Shown: positions 39,332 through 48,243, counted from the first letter of the stretch. The stretch: DNA of 48,767 bases from an uncultured Rickettsiales bacterium (GCA_900550565.1 URSG01000006.1:1-48767), one strand, 5' to 3'. Notes: generated by a model not told the origin, from the sequence alone. Translations and numbers: made by a program.

Positions 39332-40609
39332 ATGAGTGACGATAAAAACAACAATACACCAACAACCGACGAAGCACAGGGCGCACAACAGTTTTGCAGT
39401 TTTTGTGGCAAATCTGTGTACGAGGTTAAAAAACTGGTTCGTGGTCGCAATGTGTGCATTTGCGACGAATGTATAAACCTGTGCAATGATATTATGGCGG
39501 ACGATATTCGCGACGAAGTGAACAAAGACGCTGCGAAATTACCAACCCCGTCCCAGATTTATAAATTCTTGAACGAATATATTATCGGCCAGGATATGGC
39601 AAAGCGCACGCTGGCGGTGGCGGTGTATAACCACTATAAACGTCACAGTGTGGCGATGTCGGCCAATGTTGAAATTCAAAAGTCTAATGTTTTGTTGATT
39701 GGGCCAACGGGAACTGGCAAGACGCTGTTTGCGCAAACATTGGCACGCATTTTGGACGTGCCATTTGCAATCGCCGACGCCACCACTTTGACCGAGGCTG
39801 GATACGTCGGTGACGACGTGGAAAGTGTTTTGACGCGCCTGTTGCAGAATGCGAACTTTGACGTGGAACGCGCAGGGCGGGGCATTATTTATATTGACGA
39901 AATTGATAAAATTGCGCGCAAGTCTGAAAATCCGTCGCTGACCCGTGACGTTTCTGGCGAAGGCGTGCAACAGGCCCTGTTGAAATTAGTAGAAGGTACA
40001 GTCGCCAATGTCCCGGCCGGTGGCGCAGGACGCAAGCACCCGGGCGAGGCCACTGTTCAACTGGATACGTCCAAGATATTGTTTATCTGTGGCGGTGCGT
40101 TTGATGGGCTGAACAAAATTATTGGTGGACGCAAATCTGAACGCGCCGGTATTGGTTTTGGTGCAAATGTCCAATCCAAAAAGGAACGCGAATCCAAAAA
40201 TTATCTGGACGATGTTCAACCCGAAGATTTGGTTAAATTCGGCATAATCCCAGAATTGGTCGGACGTTTGCCGGTGATTACCACGTTGCAAGATTTAGAC
40301 GAAGGCGCATTGGTAAAAATCCTGACTGAACCGAAAAACGCGATTGTGAAACAGTATGCCGCGATGTTAGAAATGGACAATGTGAAATTGAACATCACCG
40401 ATGACGGCCTGCGTGAAATTGCAAAATTGGCGGTTGCGCGCAAGACGGGCGCGCGCGGTCTGCGCAGTATTTTGGAACGCATATTGTTGGCACCAATGTT
40501 TGACGCGCCAGACAACCCAGAATTGGCAGAAATCGTGATTGATAAAAACGTTGTGCTGGGGAAAAAGCAACCTGTGCAAATCCTGCGCGACGCCAAAAAG
40601 GCCGCATAA
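39332..40609 (+). CDS. clpX: ATP-dependent unfoldase ClpX
   Basis: The product is 425 residues. The N-terminal zinc-binding domain has C22-x2-C25 and C44-x2-C47 (FCSFCGKS; CDEC). The AAA+ module has Walker A GPTGTGKT (about 124-131), Walker B IIYIDEIDK, sensor and arginine-finger regions, and a GVGFGAN-like pore stretch (IGFGANVQS). The IGF-type loop for ClpP docking is replaced by IGFG in that stretch. It recognises tagged substrates, unfolds them and passes them to ClpP. A weak GGGATA precedes the ATG. Cotranscribed with clpP. Confidence 0.96.
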   Translation: MSDDKNNNTPTTDEAQGAQQFCSFCGKSVYEVKKLVRGRNVCICDECINLCNDIMADDIRDEVNKDAAKLPTPSQIYKFLNEYIIGQDMAKRTLAVAVYNHYKRHSVAMSANVEIQKSNVLLIGPTGTGKTLFAQTLARILDVPFAIADATTLTEAGYVGDDVESVLTRLLQNANFDVERAGRGIIYIDEIDKIARKSENPSLTRDVSGEGVQQALLKLVEGTVANVPAGGAGRKHPGEATVQLDTSKILFICGGAFDGLNKIIGGRKSERAGIGFGANVQSKKERESKNYLDDVQPEDLVKFGIIPELVGRLPVITTLQDLDEGALVKILTEPKNAIVKQYAAMLEMDNVKLNITDDGLREIAKLAVARKTGARGLRSILERILLAPMFDAPDNPELAEIVIDKNVVLGKKQPVQILRDAKKAA

Positions 40610-40611
40610 AT

Positions 40612-40640
40612 AAAAAACACCCACCTGGGTGTTTTTTTAT
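40612..40640 (+). terminator. Terminator after clpX
   Basis: AACACCCA/TGGGTGTT with a short loop, then T7. Confidence 0.88.
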
Positions 40641-40767
40641 TCAATCTGGTGGCGTGGGTCGCCACTCTCTCACCATACGTAAGGCGCGAACGGCGCGCAA
40701 ACGAATTGCGCTTGTTCTTGCCAACTTGCATGACGAACCGACGGTTCTCGTCCGACAGGGCAAAAAT
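40641..40767. other. Intergenic stretch with several inverted repeats
   Basis: No gene is convincing here. It contains GTGGCG/CGCCAC (about 40648-40664), GCGC/GCGC around AAACGAATT, and GAACCG/CGGTTC near 40740. It lies between the clpX terminator and the tRNA-Leu terminator. A minus-strand frame through it has no ribosome-binding site. Confidence 0.4.
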
Positions 40768-40791
40768 AAAAACCACCAAAATGGTGGTTTG
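40768..40791 (-). terminator. Terminator of tRNA-Leu
   Basis: On the minus strand AAACCACC/GGTGGTTT with a 4-nt loop is followed by TTATTTTT. Confidence 0.88.
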
Positions 40792-40797
40792 TATTTT

Positions 40798-40882
40798 TGG
40801 TGGCCCTGGTCGGACTCGAACCGACACTCCTTGCAGAACTTGATTTTGAGTCAAGCGCGTCTACCAATTCCGCCACGGGGCC
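40798..40882 (-). tRNA. tRNA-Leu (anticodon CAA)
   Basis: An 85-nt class II tRNA with encoded CCA. The D-arm GGCGGAATTGGTAGACGCG is typical of tRNA-Leu, the anticodon stem CTTGA/TCAAG encloses CTCAAAA, and a variable arm is present. The T-loop is GGTTCGAGTCC. It starts 15 nt after the rpmB stop without a visible promoter, so it is probably processed from the rpmB transcript. Confidence 0.95.
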
Positions 40883-40897
40883 AAAACCAATGCGCGA

Positions 40898-41272
40898 TTA
40901 TTTCGCGGCGGCTTTCTTGGTTTCTACTTTCTTGACCAAGCGCGCGCTGCGTGCAGGTTTGTGAACCGGCTTTTTCGCAGGTGCTGCGACCTTGCCCTGT
41001 TTCTTTTCAATCGCTTTTTTAATCGCGGCCATATCATCGGTCAAACGTGATACAGGTTTCGCCATTACGTACGCGTCCAGACCGCCATGCTTGGTCAATG
41101 TGCGCAGGCCAGCCGTAGAAATACGCAACGAAAAATCGCGATTCAAAATGTCGCTGTGGAACTTTAATTTTTGCAGATTCGGCAAGAATGTGCGTTTTGT
41201 ATGACGCATAGAGTGGGAAACGTTCATTCCAACTTCTGTTTTCTTACCTGTAACTTTACATACACGTGGCAT
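40898..41272 (-). CDS. rpmB: 50S ribosomal protein L28
   Basis: The product is 124 residues, longer than the usual 78-97 because of a Lys/Ala/Pro tail (VAAPAKKPVHKPARSARL). The core MPRVCKVTGKKTEVGMNVSHSM and KRTFLPNLQ with the SLRISTAGLRTLTKHGGLDAYV region (cited in part) defines bL28. It binds 23S rRNA near the E site. AAAGGATTATTG precedes the ATG. The gene and tRNA-Leu share the minus strand with 15 nt between them and one terminator. Confidence 0.96.
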   Translation of the reverse strand: MPRVCKVTGKKTEVGMNVSHSMRHTKRTFLPNLQKLKFHSDILNRDFSLRISTAGLRTLTKHGGLDAYVMAKPVSRLTDDMAAIKKAIEKKQGKVAAPAKKPVHKPARSARLVKKVETKKAAAK

Positions 41273-41349
41273 ATCAATAATCCTTTAATAACTGGGGCAT
41301 AATTTATACTAAATTTCCCGAAATGTCAAGTAATGTTTTACTTTATTGT

Positions 41350-42792
41350 TTATTTTGCGCCGTGCGACGGCGATAACAGGTCGGTCACAACCTTGGCCGG
41401 GGTGAACGTAGATGCCGGGACAGCGACGAAAACCGTGTTCCAGTGCGCCATCGCGCCGTTCCACAATCCTGGGCGTTCCATCGCGCGCAGATTGCGTCCG
41501 CCATACGATTTGTCTGAAATAAACCCAGTCTGGGGGTCAATAAAACGCCCCAGGTCAAATTTATTGCCGTGCGCGTCACGCGTGCCACAGACCAAATCCA
41601 CCGGGTTAAAGTGCGATGACGCGTTCATTATATCACGCGCATCTGGGGCAATCTGGCTGGATTCTATGATTTGCAGGGATTCTGTACCGTTTTCGTCACG
41701 CACCCAGAACGGGCCGCCGCCTGGCGCGCCGATGTTTTTTACCATACCGCACACGCGAACGGGGCGGTTTAAAATCTGGCGCAACGTGTCCGCCGACGCA
41801 TCATCAGGCACGCGCACGCATAAATCGTTCGTGATAAACGTGCGAATTTCGTTCAAATCGTGTGCCGTGAAATTATCCAGGTATTCAAACGCGCGCGATT
41901 GCAGGCATACCAACAATCCGGCTAATGCGCGCTTGTATTTAATGGTATCGCCACGTAATTTGTCAGTTGTGACGTTGTCAATATTTTTGATAAACACAAT
42001 ATCGGCGTCAATATCGTTCAGATTTTCAATCAGCGCGCCGTGGCCAGCCGGTCGGAACAACAGATGTCCGTCATCTGTGCGAAACGGCGTATTGTCTGGA
42101 TTGACCGCGATTGTATCAGTAGATGTGCGTTGGTTTGACATAGTAATGTCGTAATTTACCCCATAGCGCGCGCTGTATTCCGGCACTGTGCGTGCCAACA
42201 ATGCGCGAAACCCGGCCAGATGTTCAGGCGACACGGTAAAGTGGATATGCACCGTGCCATTTGCGGTGGCGTATTGTGCGCCTTCGGCCAGGTGTTCTTC
42301 CAGGGCGGTGCGACTGTATGTGTCATATTTATGAAACGCAATCAGCCCCTTGGGCAAATTGCCATAGTTCAGGCCGGCATCGGTCAATATACACGCGATT
42401 TTATCGCGGTCGGTTGGGGTGGCCGGCAAAAATTGCCGTAAATCGTCCCAGAACGCGAATTTATCCAAATTATCCAGCACGCGTCGCGTAGTGTTGTCTT
42501 CCGCGCCAGTGTTCAAGAATTCAAACAAATCGCGGAACATACGTGTTGCTGCGCCAGACGCAGGAACGAACTTTACAATTTTTTTTGTTTTCTGGGCAGC
42601 GATGTATTTTTCGGTATATCGCGCGATGTCTGGGTCAGACAATTCGGTAATTCCGTCGCCAACGGTTGCCGGGCGTGTGATATTGGCGTATGGAAATCCG
42701 CGCACAAAATCAGCCAGTTGCTGGGCAACAATATCAGGCGTCAGCCCGTGTGATTTTATCTGTTCTGTATCTGGGGTGGAAAATTCTGTCAT
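41350..42792 (-). CDS. DUF4301 family protein
   Basis: The product is 480 residues, full length for DUF4301. Conserved stretches are VKFVPASGAATRMFRDL (about 72-88), FHKYDTYSRTALEEHL, HIHFTVSPEH, FRPAGHGALIENLND and DIVFIKNIDNV; NIGAPGGGPFWV lies near 365. The GAATRMF and GHGALIENL motifs resemble nucleotidyltransferase or sugar-phosphate-binding loops, but the reaction is not known. The protein is cytoplasmic. The ATG at 42792 follows AAGGGATT; an ATG at 42846 would add a hydrophobic extension. The family is best known from Bacteroidota, so transfer is possible. It is a single-gene unit divergent from clpB. Confidence 0.88.
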   Translation of the reverse strand: MTEFSTPDTEQIKSHGLTPDIVAQQLADFVRGFPYANITRPATVGDGITELSDPDIARYTEKYIAAQKTKKIVKFVPASGAATRMFRDLFEFLNTGAEDNTTRRVLDNLDKFAFWDDLRQFLPATPTDRDKIACILTDAGLNYGNLPKGLIAFHKYDTYSRTALEEHLAEGAQYATANGTVHIHFTVSPEHLAGFRALLARTVPEYSARYGVNYDITMSNQRTSTDTIAVNPDNTPFRTDDGHLLFRPAGHGALIENLNDIDADIVFIKNIDNVTTDKLRGDTIKYKRALAGLLVCLQSRAFEYLDNFTAHDLNEIRTFITNDLCVRVPDDASADTLRQILNRPVRVCGMVKNIGAPGGGPFWVRDENGTESLQIIESSQIAPDARDIMNASSHFNPVDLVCGTRDAHGNKFDLGRFIDPQTGFISDKSYGGRNLRAMERPGLWNGAMAHWNTVFVAVPASTFTPAKVVTDLLSPSHGAK

Positions 42793-42860
42793 AGTATGAA
42801 TCCCTTGGGTTATTGCCAGAATAATACAAAAAAAATTTGTGCGCAATATATTCCTGATGG

Positions 42861-42891
42861 CTTGAAAACAGGACGTATGATATTATATATC
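42861..42891 (+). promoter_or_regulatory. Candidate heat-shock-type promoter of clpB
   Basis: CTTGAA (42861-42866) matches the -35 of RpoH promoters, and TATATC or TATTAT follows within 42881-42891. The -10 fit is weak. AGGAGG lies before the ATG at 42932. Confidence 0.35.
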
Positions 42892-42931
42892 TGATAACAA
42901 AAATAAAAAAATAAACAGGAGGATTTAAAAT

Positions 42932-44989
42932 ATGAATCCAGAAGAAATGCAAGAAACGCCACAACAGGCGATTGAAAAATATACGACAGATTTTACCAAA
43001 CTGGCGTCTGATGGGAAATTAGACCCGGTGATTGGTCGTGACGAAGAAATTCGTCGCACTATCCAGGTGTTGTCGCGTCGGACAAAAAATAACCCGGTGC
43101 TGATTGGTAATCCTGGGGTTGGTAAAACTGCAATAGTAGAAGGATTGGCCGAACGAATCGTTTCAGGCGACGTGCCGGAAAATCTGTTAAAGAAAAAATT
43201 GTTATCGTTGGATATGGGCGCATTGATGGCTGGCGCGATGTTCCGTGGCCAGTTTGAGGCGCGATTCAAGGCGATATTAAAAGCGGTCAAAGAAGCCGAT
43301 GGCGGAATTATTTTGTTCATTGACGAATTACATACGTTGGTCGGTGCCGGCAAAGGCGAAGGCAGTATGGACGCAGGCAATCTGTTAAAGCCGATGTTGG
43401 CGCGTGGCGAATTGCACTGTTTGGGTGCAACAACACTGGACGAATATCGCCAATATATTGAAAAAGACCCAGCGTTGGCGCGTCGGTTCCAGCCCGTCTA
43501 TGTGGACGAGCCGACCGTTGACGACACAATTTCAATTCTGCGTGGGTTAAAAGAAAAATACGAAGGACATCACGGTGTGCGAATTTCTGATTCTGCGCTG
43601 GTGTCGGCGGTTAAATTGTCCAATCGCTATATCACAGACAGATTTTTGCCGGACAAAGCGATTGACCTGATTGACGAGGCCGCCGCCCGTGTCCGTATTG
43701 AAATCGCGTCAAAGCCTGAAAAGTTGGACGAGGTTGACCGTCACTTGATGCAGTTGAAAATAGAACAACAGGCATTAAAAAAAGAAAAAGACGCGGATTC
43801 TAAAAAGCGTTTGGGCGAATTGGATAAACTGATTGCCGATTTGCAAAACGAATCGGATAAAATGACCGCCGATTGGCGCGCCGAACAGGGCAAAATGCGC
43901 GCGCTGTCGGACGCGATGGCGGCGTTGGACGCGGCCAAGGCCGAGGTTGCAACCGCAATGCGCAATGGCGACTATGAAAAGGCGTCCGCCCTGCAATATG
44001 GCAAGGTTCCCGAACTGGAAGAGCAAATCCGCAAATTAAACGCAGATGCGCGCGAATACAAGACGGTTTTGCCGGAACACATTGCCGCGGTGGTCAGCAA
44101 ATGGACCGGTGTCCCAGCCGACAAGTTGACGATGGAAGAGCAATCAAAATTACTGAACATAGAAGATGAATTGCGTAAACGTGTCGTTGGCCAGGATCAC
44201 GCATTGACGGTTGTCGCGCGTGCGATTCGGCGCAGTCGTGCCGGATTGTCTGACCCACATCGTCCCGCCGGCAGTTTTATGTTCTTGGGGCCAACTGGTG
44301 TCGGTAAAACCGAGGTTGCCAAAGCATTGGCGGAATATCTGTTTAACGACGACACGGCAATGACCCGAATTGATATGAGTGAATATATGGAACCGCATTC
44401 GGTGTCGCGCCTGATTGGCAGTCCCCCGGGGTACGTCGGCTATGAACAGGGTGGGGTGCTGACCGAATCGGTGCGCCGTCGTCCGTATCAGGTATTGCTG
44501 TTTGATGAAATTGAAAAGGCAAACCCAGACGTGTTCAATGTGTTCCTGCAAATCTTGGACGATGGTCGTTTGACCGATGGCCAGGGTCACGTTGTGAACT
44601 TTACAAACACGATTATCATTATGACCAGCAATTTGCCGTCAATGGACGCGGTGAAACATCAATTCCGCCCAGAATTCATCAATCGTATTGATGAAATCGT
44701 GTTCTTTAACCCATTGGGCAAAGATGTTATGTCTGGCATTGTGAAAATCCAGTTGCATAATCTGGAACGTCGCCTGGCGGAACGTCGTATTACGCTGGAC
44801 GTATCGGATGCGGCGATTAAATGGTTGGGCGATAACGGTTATGACCAGGTATTTGGTGCGCGTCCGTTGAAACGTCTGATTACGTCCGCGGTTGAAGATA
44901 AAATCGCAGATTTGATTTTGTCTGGCGCCGTTGGCGAAGGCAGCACTGTTTACGTTGATGTTCACGGCAAAGAATTGACGGTGAAATAA
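42932..44989 (+). CDS. clpB: ClpB disaggregase lacking the N-terminal domain
   Basis: The product is 685 residues against about 860 for full ClpB. A strong AGGAGG precedes the ATG, and no N-domain is encoded upstream. After a short lead (MNPEEMQETPQQAIEKY) the first AAA+ module begins (TKLASDGKLDPVIGRDEEIRR; Walker A GNPGVGKTA, about 60-68; ELHTLVGAGKGEGSMDAGN). The coiled-coil M-domain is present (about 265-385, LKIEQQALKKEKDADSKKR), which marks ClpB rather than ClpA or ClpC. The second AAA+ has GPTGVGKTE (about 453-461) and GYVGYEQGG. It should dissolve aggregates with DnaK. The short form resembles the internal-start product made by other bacteria; here it seems to be the only form. Confidence 0.92.
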   Translation: MNPEEMQETPQQAIEKYTTDFTKLASDGKLDPVIGRDEEIRRTIQVLSRRTKNNPVLIGNPGVGKTAIVEGLAERIVSGDVPENLLKKKLLSLDMGALMAGAMFRGQFEARFKAILKAVKEADGGIILFIDELHTLVGAGKGEGSMDAGNLLKPMLARGELHCLGATTLDEYRQYIEKDPALARRFQPVYVDEPTVDDTISILRGLKEKYEGHHGVRISDSALVSAVKLSNRYITDRFLPDKAIDLIDEAAARVRIEIASKPEKLDEVDRHLMQLKIEQQALKKEKDADSKKRLGELDKLIADLQNESDKMTADWRAEQGKMRALSDAMAALDAAKAEVATAMRNGDYEKASALQYGKVPELEEQIRKLNADAREYKTVLPEHIAAVVSKWTGVPADKLTMEEQSKLLNIEDELRKRVVGQDHALTVVARAIRRSRAGLSDPHRPAGSFMFLGPTGVGKTEVAKALAEYLFNDDTAMTRIDMSEYMEPHSVSRLIGSPPGYVGYEQGGVLTESVRRRPYQVLLFDEIEKANPDVFNVFLQILDDGRLTDGQGHVVNFTNTIIIMTSNLPSMDAVKHQFRPEFINRIDEIVFFNPLGKDVMSGIVKIQLHNLERRLAERRITLDVSDAAIKWLGDNGYDQVFGARPLKRLITSAVEDKIADLILSGAVGEGSTVYVDVHGKELTVK

Positions 44990-45009
44990 TCAGTTGTAAA
45001 TGTCAAAAA

Positions 45010-45035
45010 AAACGTGGGATTTCCCACGTTTTTTA
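45010..45035 (+). terminator. Terminator after clpB
   Basis: AACGTGGG/CCCACGTT with an ATTT loop, then T4AT. Confidence 0.9.
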
Positions 45036-45076
45036 TGTTTTCCGAACATTTTTGGCGCAATCGGGCCTGAAACCCC

Positions 45077-45100
45077 GAAAAAGCCCCACGTTTGTGGGGC
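45077..45100 (-). terminator. Terminator of the 45121 gene
   Basis: On the minus strand GCCCCAC/GTGGGGC with a 4-nt loop is followed by T5. Confidence 0.85.
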
Positions 45101-45120
45101 CTTTGTTATGTGTGTGTTTG

Positions 45121-45852
45121 TTATTTTTGACGCATCATCGCCTGTTTTTGCCGTAATAACATTTGGGCCTGGGTGGCGATATTGCACAACGCCGTTAAAT
45201 TTTGGTGGCGTGGGAACATCGCAGCAATATCCGGACGCGATATTATCGGCGCATTTAATGGATATGGAACAACCATCTGGGCCGAAATGGCTGGGCGTGC
45301 CGCACCACGGTCGGGTAATGGACGTAATGCCGGTTTTTTTGCCGGTTTCTGAACCTGTTTCTGGGCCAATTTTTGAACCGTTTTTTTAATGCGCGGACGC
45401 GTCCGACGACGCCTGCGCACCACGACCATAATTGGTGTGCCGTTTGTTTGCGCGGATGCCGTGTGCAATCTTGGCGCGACACCGTTCAAATGCATTAATG
45501 TTTGTGCCAATTTCGCGGTATCATCAGGGCCACGCGTATCAGAATAATAAAAGCGATTCGTCACCGCATTATATGCGATTTTTTCAGTCCCGTTTTTAAT
45601 CATTGGTGGCATTTCGCCCGTCTTGGTATTGACCAGGTATAATTTGCTTTCTGGGCCGTGTGGTGTCAACGCCGTGCGACGAATCGCAACGTATTCAGTC
45701 CCAGGAAATGTCGCAACAATTTGAAACGGTTGCGCGCCACGACCAATGCCACGAACGCGACGCAAACGACCGTATGGCGTGGTCATATACAGCGTATAAC
45801 GCCCAGACGGTGTTCTGATACATTTAAAATTGTTTTGCATAATGTTGTTCAT
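45121..45852 (-). CDS. Basic protein of unknown function
   Basis: The product is 243 residues. The N-terminal half has beta-like strands (CIRTPSGRYTLYMTTPYGRLRR; ESKLYLVNTKTGEMPPM; KIAYNAVTNRFYYSDTRG). The middle is a strongly basic stretch (VVVRRRRRTRPRIKKTVQKL) followed by Lys/Pro/Gln repeats and a Met/Gln-rich tail (LLRQKQAMMRQK). There is no signal peptide or membrane helix. The charge suggests nucleic-acid or polyanion binding, but no domain is recognised. An ATG at 45840 is an alternative start. It lies 14 nt after the ABC exporter gene on the same strand and may be read through from it. Confidence 0.7.
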   Translation of the reverse strand: MNNIMQNNFKCIRTPSGRYTLYMTTPYGRLRRVRGIGRGAQPFQIVATFPGTEYVAIRRTALTPHGPESKLYLVNTKTGEMPPMIKNGTEKIAYNAVTNRFYYSDTRGPDDTAKLAQTLMHLNGVAPRLHTASAQTNGTPIMVVVRRRRRTRPRIKKTVQKLAQKQVQKPAKKPALRPLPDRGAARPAISAQMVVPYPLNAPIISRPDIAAMFPRHQNLTALCNIATQAQMLLRQKQAMMRQK

Positions 45853-45866
45853 TAAAAACCTGTTCT

Positions 45867-47681
45867 TTATTTAGATTTCTTTTTTGTTGCCTTGAACTGG
45901 ATATCGCGCAGTTTTTTGTATTCCCCACCCAGCGCGCACAGTTCGGAATCTGTTCCTTGTTCAATAATGCGACCATCTTTTATCACACATATTATATCAG
46001 CATCCAGTATGGTTGACAAGCGGTGTGCGATAACAAATGTTGTGCGACCCACCATCAGGTCTTTTAACGCAGATTGAATCAATTTCTCGCTTTGTGTGTC
46101 CAGGGCAGATGTGGCCTCGTCCAATAACAGGATTGGGGCGTCTTTTAAAATTGCGCGCGCGATTGCAATACGTTGTTTCTGGCCACCAGATAATAATGCG
46201 CCACCTTCGCCAACAGGCGAATCGTATTTTTTTGGGAATTTCATAATGAAATCGTGGGCGTTGGCCGCGCGCGCGGCGGCAATAACCTGGTCTGGGGTGG
46301 CATCAGGACAACCGTATTTAATGTTGTCGTTGATTGTGCCGTTAAACAAGAATACATCTTGGGATACTTCGGCGATTGACCGGCGTAATGATTTTAATGT
46401 GTATTTCTTGATGTCGGTGCGATTGATTTCAATCTTGCCCGATTGTGGATCATAGAATCGTTCCAGCAAATTAAATAACGTGGTTTTACCACCGCCCGAT
46501 GGCCCAACCAGGGCGCAAACCTGGCCCGCAGGAACGCGCAGATTGATGTTGTGTAATACCGGTTCGCCAGGTTTATATGCAAATGTGACGTTGTGGAAAT
46601 TCACAGACATTTTTTTGTCTGAATTTAATTCGCGTGCGTCTGGGGCGTCTTGGATTACAGGTTCGCTGTCCAGGAAATCAAATAAAACCTCGGCCGCTAA
46701 CAGACCGTGCTGGACCGTGTTGCCGGTGCCTGTTATGCTTTTCGCAGGTTTATACGCTGCCGTCAACGCCAACAAGAACGCCGTAAAATCACCCGTTGAA
46801 ATCGCGCCTGTCACGATAAAGTGACCACCGATAATCAACGCCAGGCACAGCCCAATTGAAATCATCAATTCCAACAGGGGGGATTGTAATGCGTGGGCCT
46901 GGGTGCTTTTATACGAATTGCACATAGATGTATCCAGAACACGACGAAAACGACGCGTTTCAGATTGTTCGGTGGCAAACGCCTGGATTGTTTTGATGCC
47001 GTGCAATGTTTGATTTAAATGCTGGGACACGTTGTTCGCAATGCCAAACGATTCGCGCGACAGACGCCGACGCTTGCGCATAATCAGCACCATTGGCACC
47101 ATAATCGCCGGAACCAAGAATATTAAAACTGCACACATTTGGGGCGCGTAATACACCATCAGCCCCAGCGTCATTATCAGGGTCGCAACCTGTTGAATCG
47201 TGCTGACAATCGTGCCAGTCACCAGGGTCAAAACCGCGTTGGCCTGGACGCTGAAATAATTCAGGTTTTTGCCAATGCCGTCGCCATAGAATTTTGAAAT
47301 ATCCATTTTGACCATGTGATTGTAAATCCGCTGTTGCAGATTTGCACTGGCCAACAGGCCGGCCTTGGCCATCAGTAATGATTTAGAATATGTGAAAATA
47401 CCCTTGAACCCGAACGCGCCGATGATTTGCAGGCCAAAGATATAAATTGACTGCATACTGCGTTCAATAAACGCCTTGTCCACAATGCGCTGGACCAGGG
47501 TAATCGTGTATGCCTCGGCCGCGGACGCGCCGATTGTCGCCACAATCCCGGCCAGCAACCATTTCCACTGGGGTTTGCCGATTTCGCGCCAAACGCGCCC
47601 ATACAGTGACCACTTAATGCGACCATTGGACGCATCGCCTTTGATTAAACGTTTTGTTTTTTCAGATATTTTATTTAACAT
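45867..47681 (-). CDS. MsbA-like lipid exporter, ABC half-transporter
   Basis: The product is 604 residues, with a membrane domain (about 30-330, six helices; GDGIGKNLNYFSVQANAV coupling region) fused to an ATPase domain. Walker A is GPSGGGKTT (about 389-397), the Q-loop lies in EVSQDVFLFNGTI, the signature LSGGQKQR is at about 497, Walker B is ILLLDEATSALD, and the switch His is in IAHRLSTI. The best match is to MsbA and related lipid A or multidrug exporters, acting as a dimer in the inner membrane. The ATG at 47681 has no ribosome-binding site and lies nine bases after a perfect TATAAT, so the mRNA is probably leaderless. It is divergent from tRNA-Ala. Confidence 0.9.
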   Translation of the reverse strand: MLNKISEKTKRLIKGDASNGRIKWSLYGRVWREIGKPQWKWLLAGIVATIGASAAEAYTITLVQRIVDKAFIERSMQSIYIFGLQIIGAFGFKGIFTYSKSLLMAKAGLLASANLQQRIYNHMVKMDISKFYGDGIGKNLNYFSVQANAVLTLVTGTIVSTIQQVATLIMTLGLMVYYAPQMCAVLIFLVPAIMVPMVLIMRKRRRLSRESFGIANNVSQHLNQTLHGIKTIQAFATEQSETRRFRRVLDTSMCNSYKSTQAHALQSPLLELMISIGLCLALIIGGHFIVTGAISTGDFTAFLLALTAAYKPAKSITGTGNTVQHGLLAAEVLFDFLDSEPVIQDAPDARELNSDKKMSVNFHNVTFAYKPGEPVLHNINLRVPAGQVCALVGPSGGGKTTLFNLLERFYDPQSGKIEINRTDIKKYTLKSLRRSIAEVSQDVFLFNGTINDNIKYGCPDATPDQVIAAARAANAHDFIMKFPKKYDSPVGEGGALLSGGQKQRIAIARAILKDAPILLLDEATSALDTQSEKLIQSALKDLMVGRTTFVIAHRLSTILDADIICVIKDGRIIEQGTDSELCALGGEYKKLRDIQFKATKKKSK

Positions 47682-47690
47682 AGCGACGCT

Positions 47691-47719
47691 ATTATAAAGT
47701 GATATGTAAAAACTGTCCA
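47691..47719 (-). promoter_or_regulatory. Promoter of the MsbA-like gene
   Basis: On the minus strand TGGACA (47719-47714) and a perfect TATAAT (47696-47691) are separated by 17 bases. The ATG follows after nine bases. Confidence 0.75.
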
Positions 47720-47733
47720 GTTAAAGATTTACA

Positions 47734-47762
47734 TTGACAAGACGCGTAAAAGTGTATAAAAT
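47734..47762 (+). promoter_or_regulatory. Promoter of tRNA-Ala and rpsU
   Basis: TTGACA (47734-47739) and TAAAAT (47757-47762) are separated by 17 bases, 35 nt before the tRNA. Confidence 0.65.
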
Positions 47763-47797
47763 GCGTGGGCTTTCATATATTGAGGGCGCAAAGTTTT

Positions 47798-47873
47798 GGG
47801 GTCATAGCTCAGTTGGTAGAGCACCTGCTTTGCAAGCAGGGGGTCGTCAGTTCGAGTCTGATTGGCTCCACCA
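47798..47873 (+). tRNA. tRNA-Ala (anticodon TGC)
   Basis: A 76-nt tRNA with encoded CCA. GGGGTCA pairs with TGGCTCC, with G-U wobble; the D-arm is TAGCTCAGTTGGTAGAGCA, the anticodon stem CCTGC/GCAGG encloses TTTGCAA, and the T-loop is GTTCGAGTC. It lies 41 nt upstream of rpsU and probably shares its transcript. Confidence 0.96.
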
Positions 47874-47914
47874 AAAATTGATACAAATGTCACGCTAAAG
47901 GGGGTGAATACATT

Positions 47915-48121
47915 ATGGTGAAAGTTCTGGTTCGCGACAATAACGTTGAACAGGCACTGCGCGTTGCAAAACGTAAATCCCAGAAAGAAGGCCTGTACCG
48001 CGAAATGAAAGAACGTCAGCGTTATGAAAAACCAACAACAAAGCGCAAACGTTTGAAAGAAGAGGCTGTGCGTAACGAAAAGAAACGTCAGTCTAAACAA
48101 AGAATGGTCTTTGGATTCTAA
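47915..48121 (+). CDS. rpsU: 30S ribosomal protein S21
   Basis: The product is 68 residues. MVKVLVRDNNVEQALRVAKRK and the REMKERQRYEKPTTKRKRLKEE stretch (cited in part) are the bS21 signature, with a basic C-terminus ending RMVFGF. It binds the 3' end of 16S rRNA on the platform and helps in initiation. AAAGGGGGTG precedes the ATG. It follows tRNA-Ala with no separate promoter and is closed by a terminator. Confidence 0.96.
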   Translation: MVKVLVRDNNVEQALRVAKRKSQKEGLYREMKERQRYEKPTTKRKRLKEEAVRNEKKRQSKQRMVFGF

Positions 48122-48125
48122 TAAA

Positions 48126-48152
48126 AATGCCCCGTTTGGGGCGTTTTTTATT
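48126..48152 (+). terminator. Terminator after rpsU
   Basis: GCCCC/GGGGC with a GTTT loop, then GT6. Confidence 0.9.
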
Positions 48153-48243
48153 TTGCAAAATTTGGCGCGCTGAAAATAAATTCTTGGGATTGGGGTGAAA
48201 ATTGTGATAAAATACCCCAGTGAAATAAAAAAAAGGAATTTAA

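Noticed and set aside
39986..40854. Minus-strand frame spanning the clpX end and tRNA-Leu
   Set aside because: It runs antisense through clpX, two terminators and a tRNA; none of it looks like a real protein.
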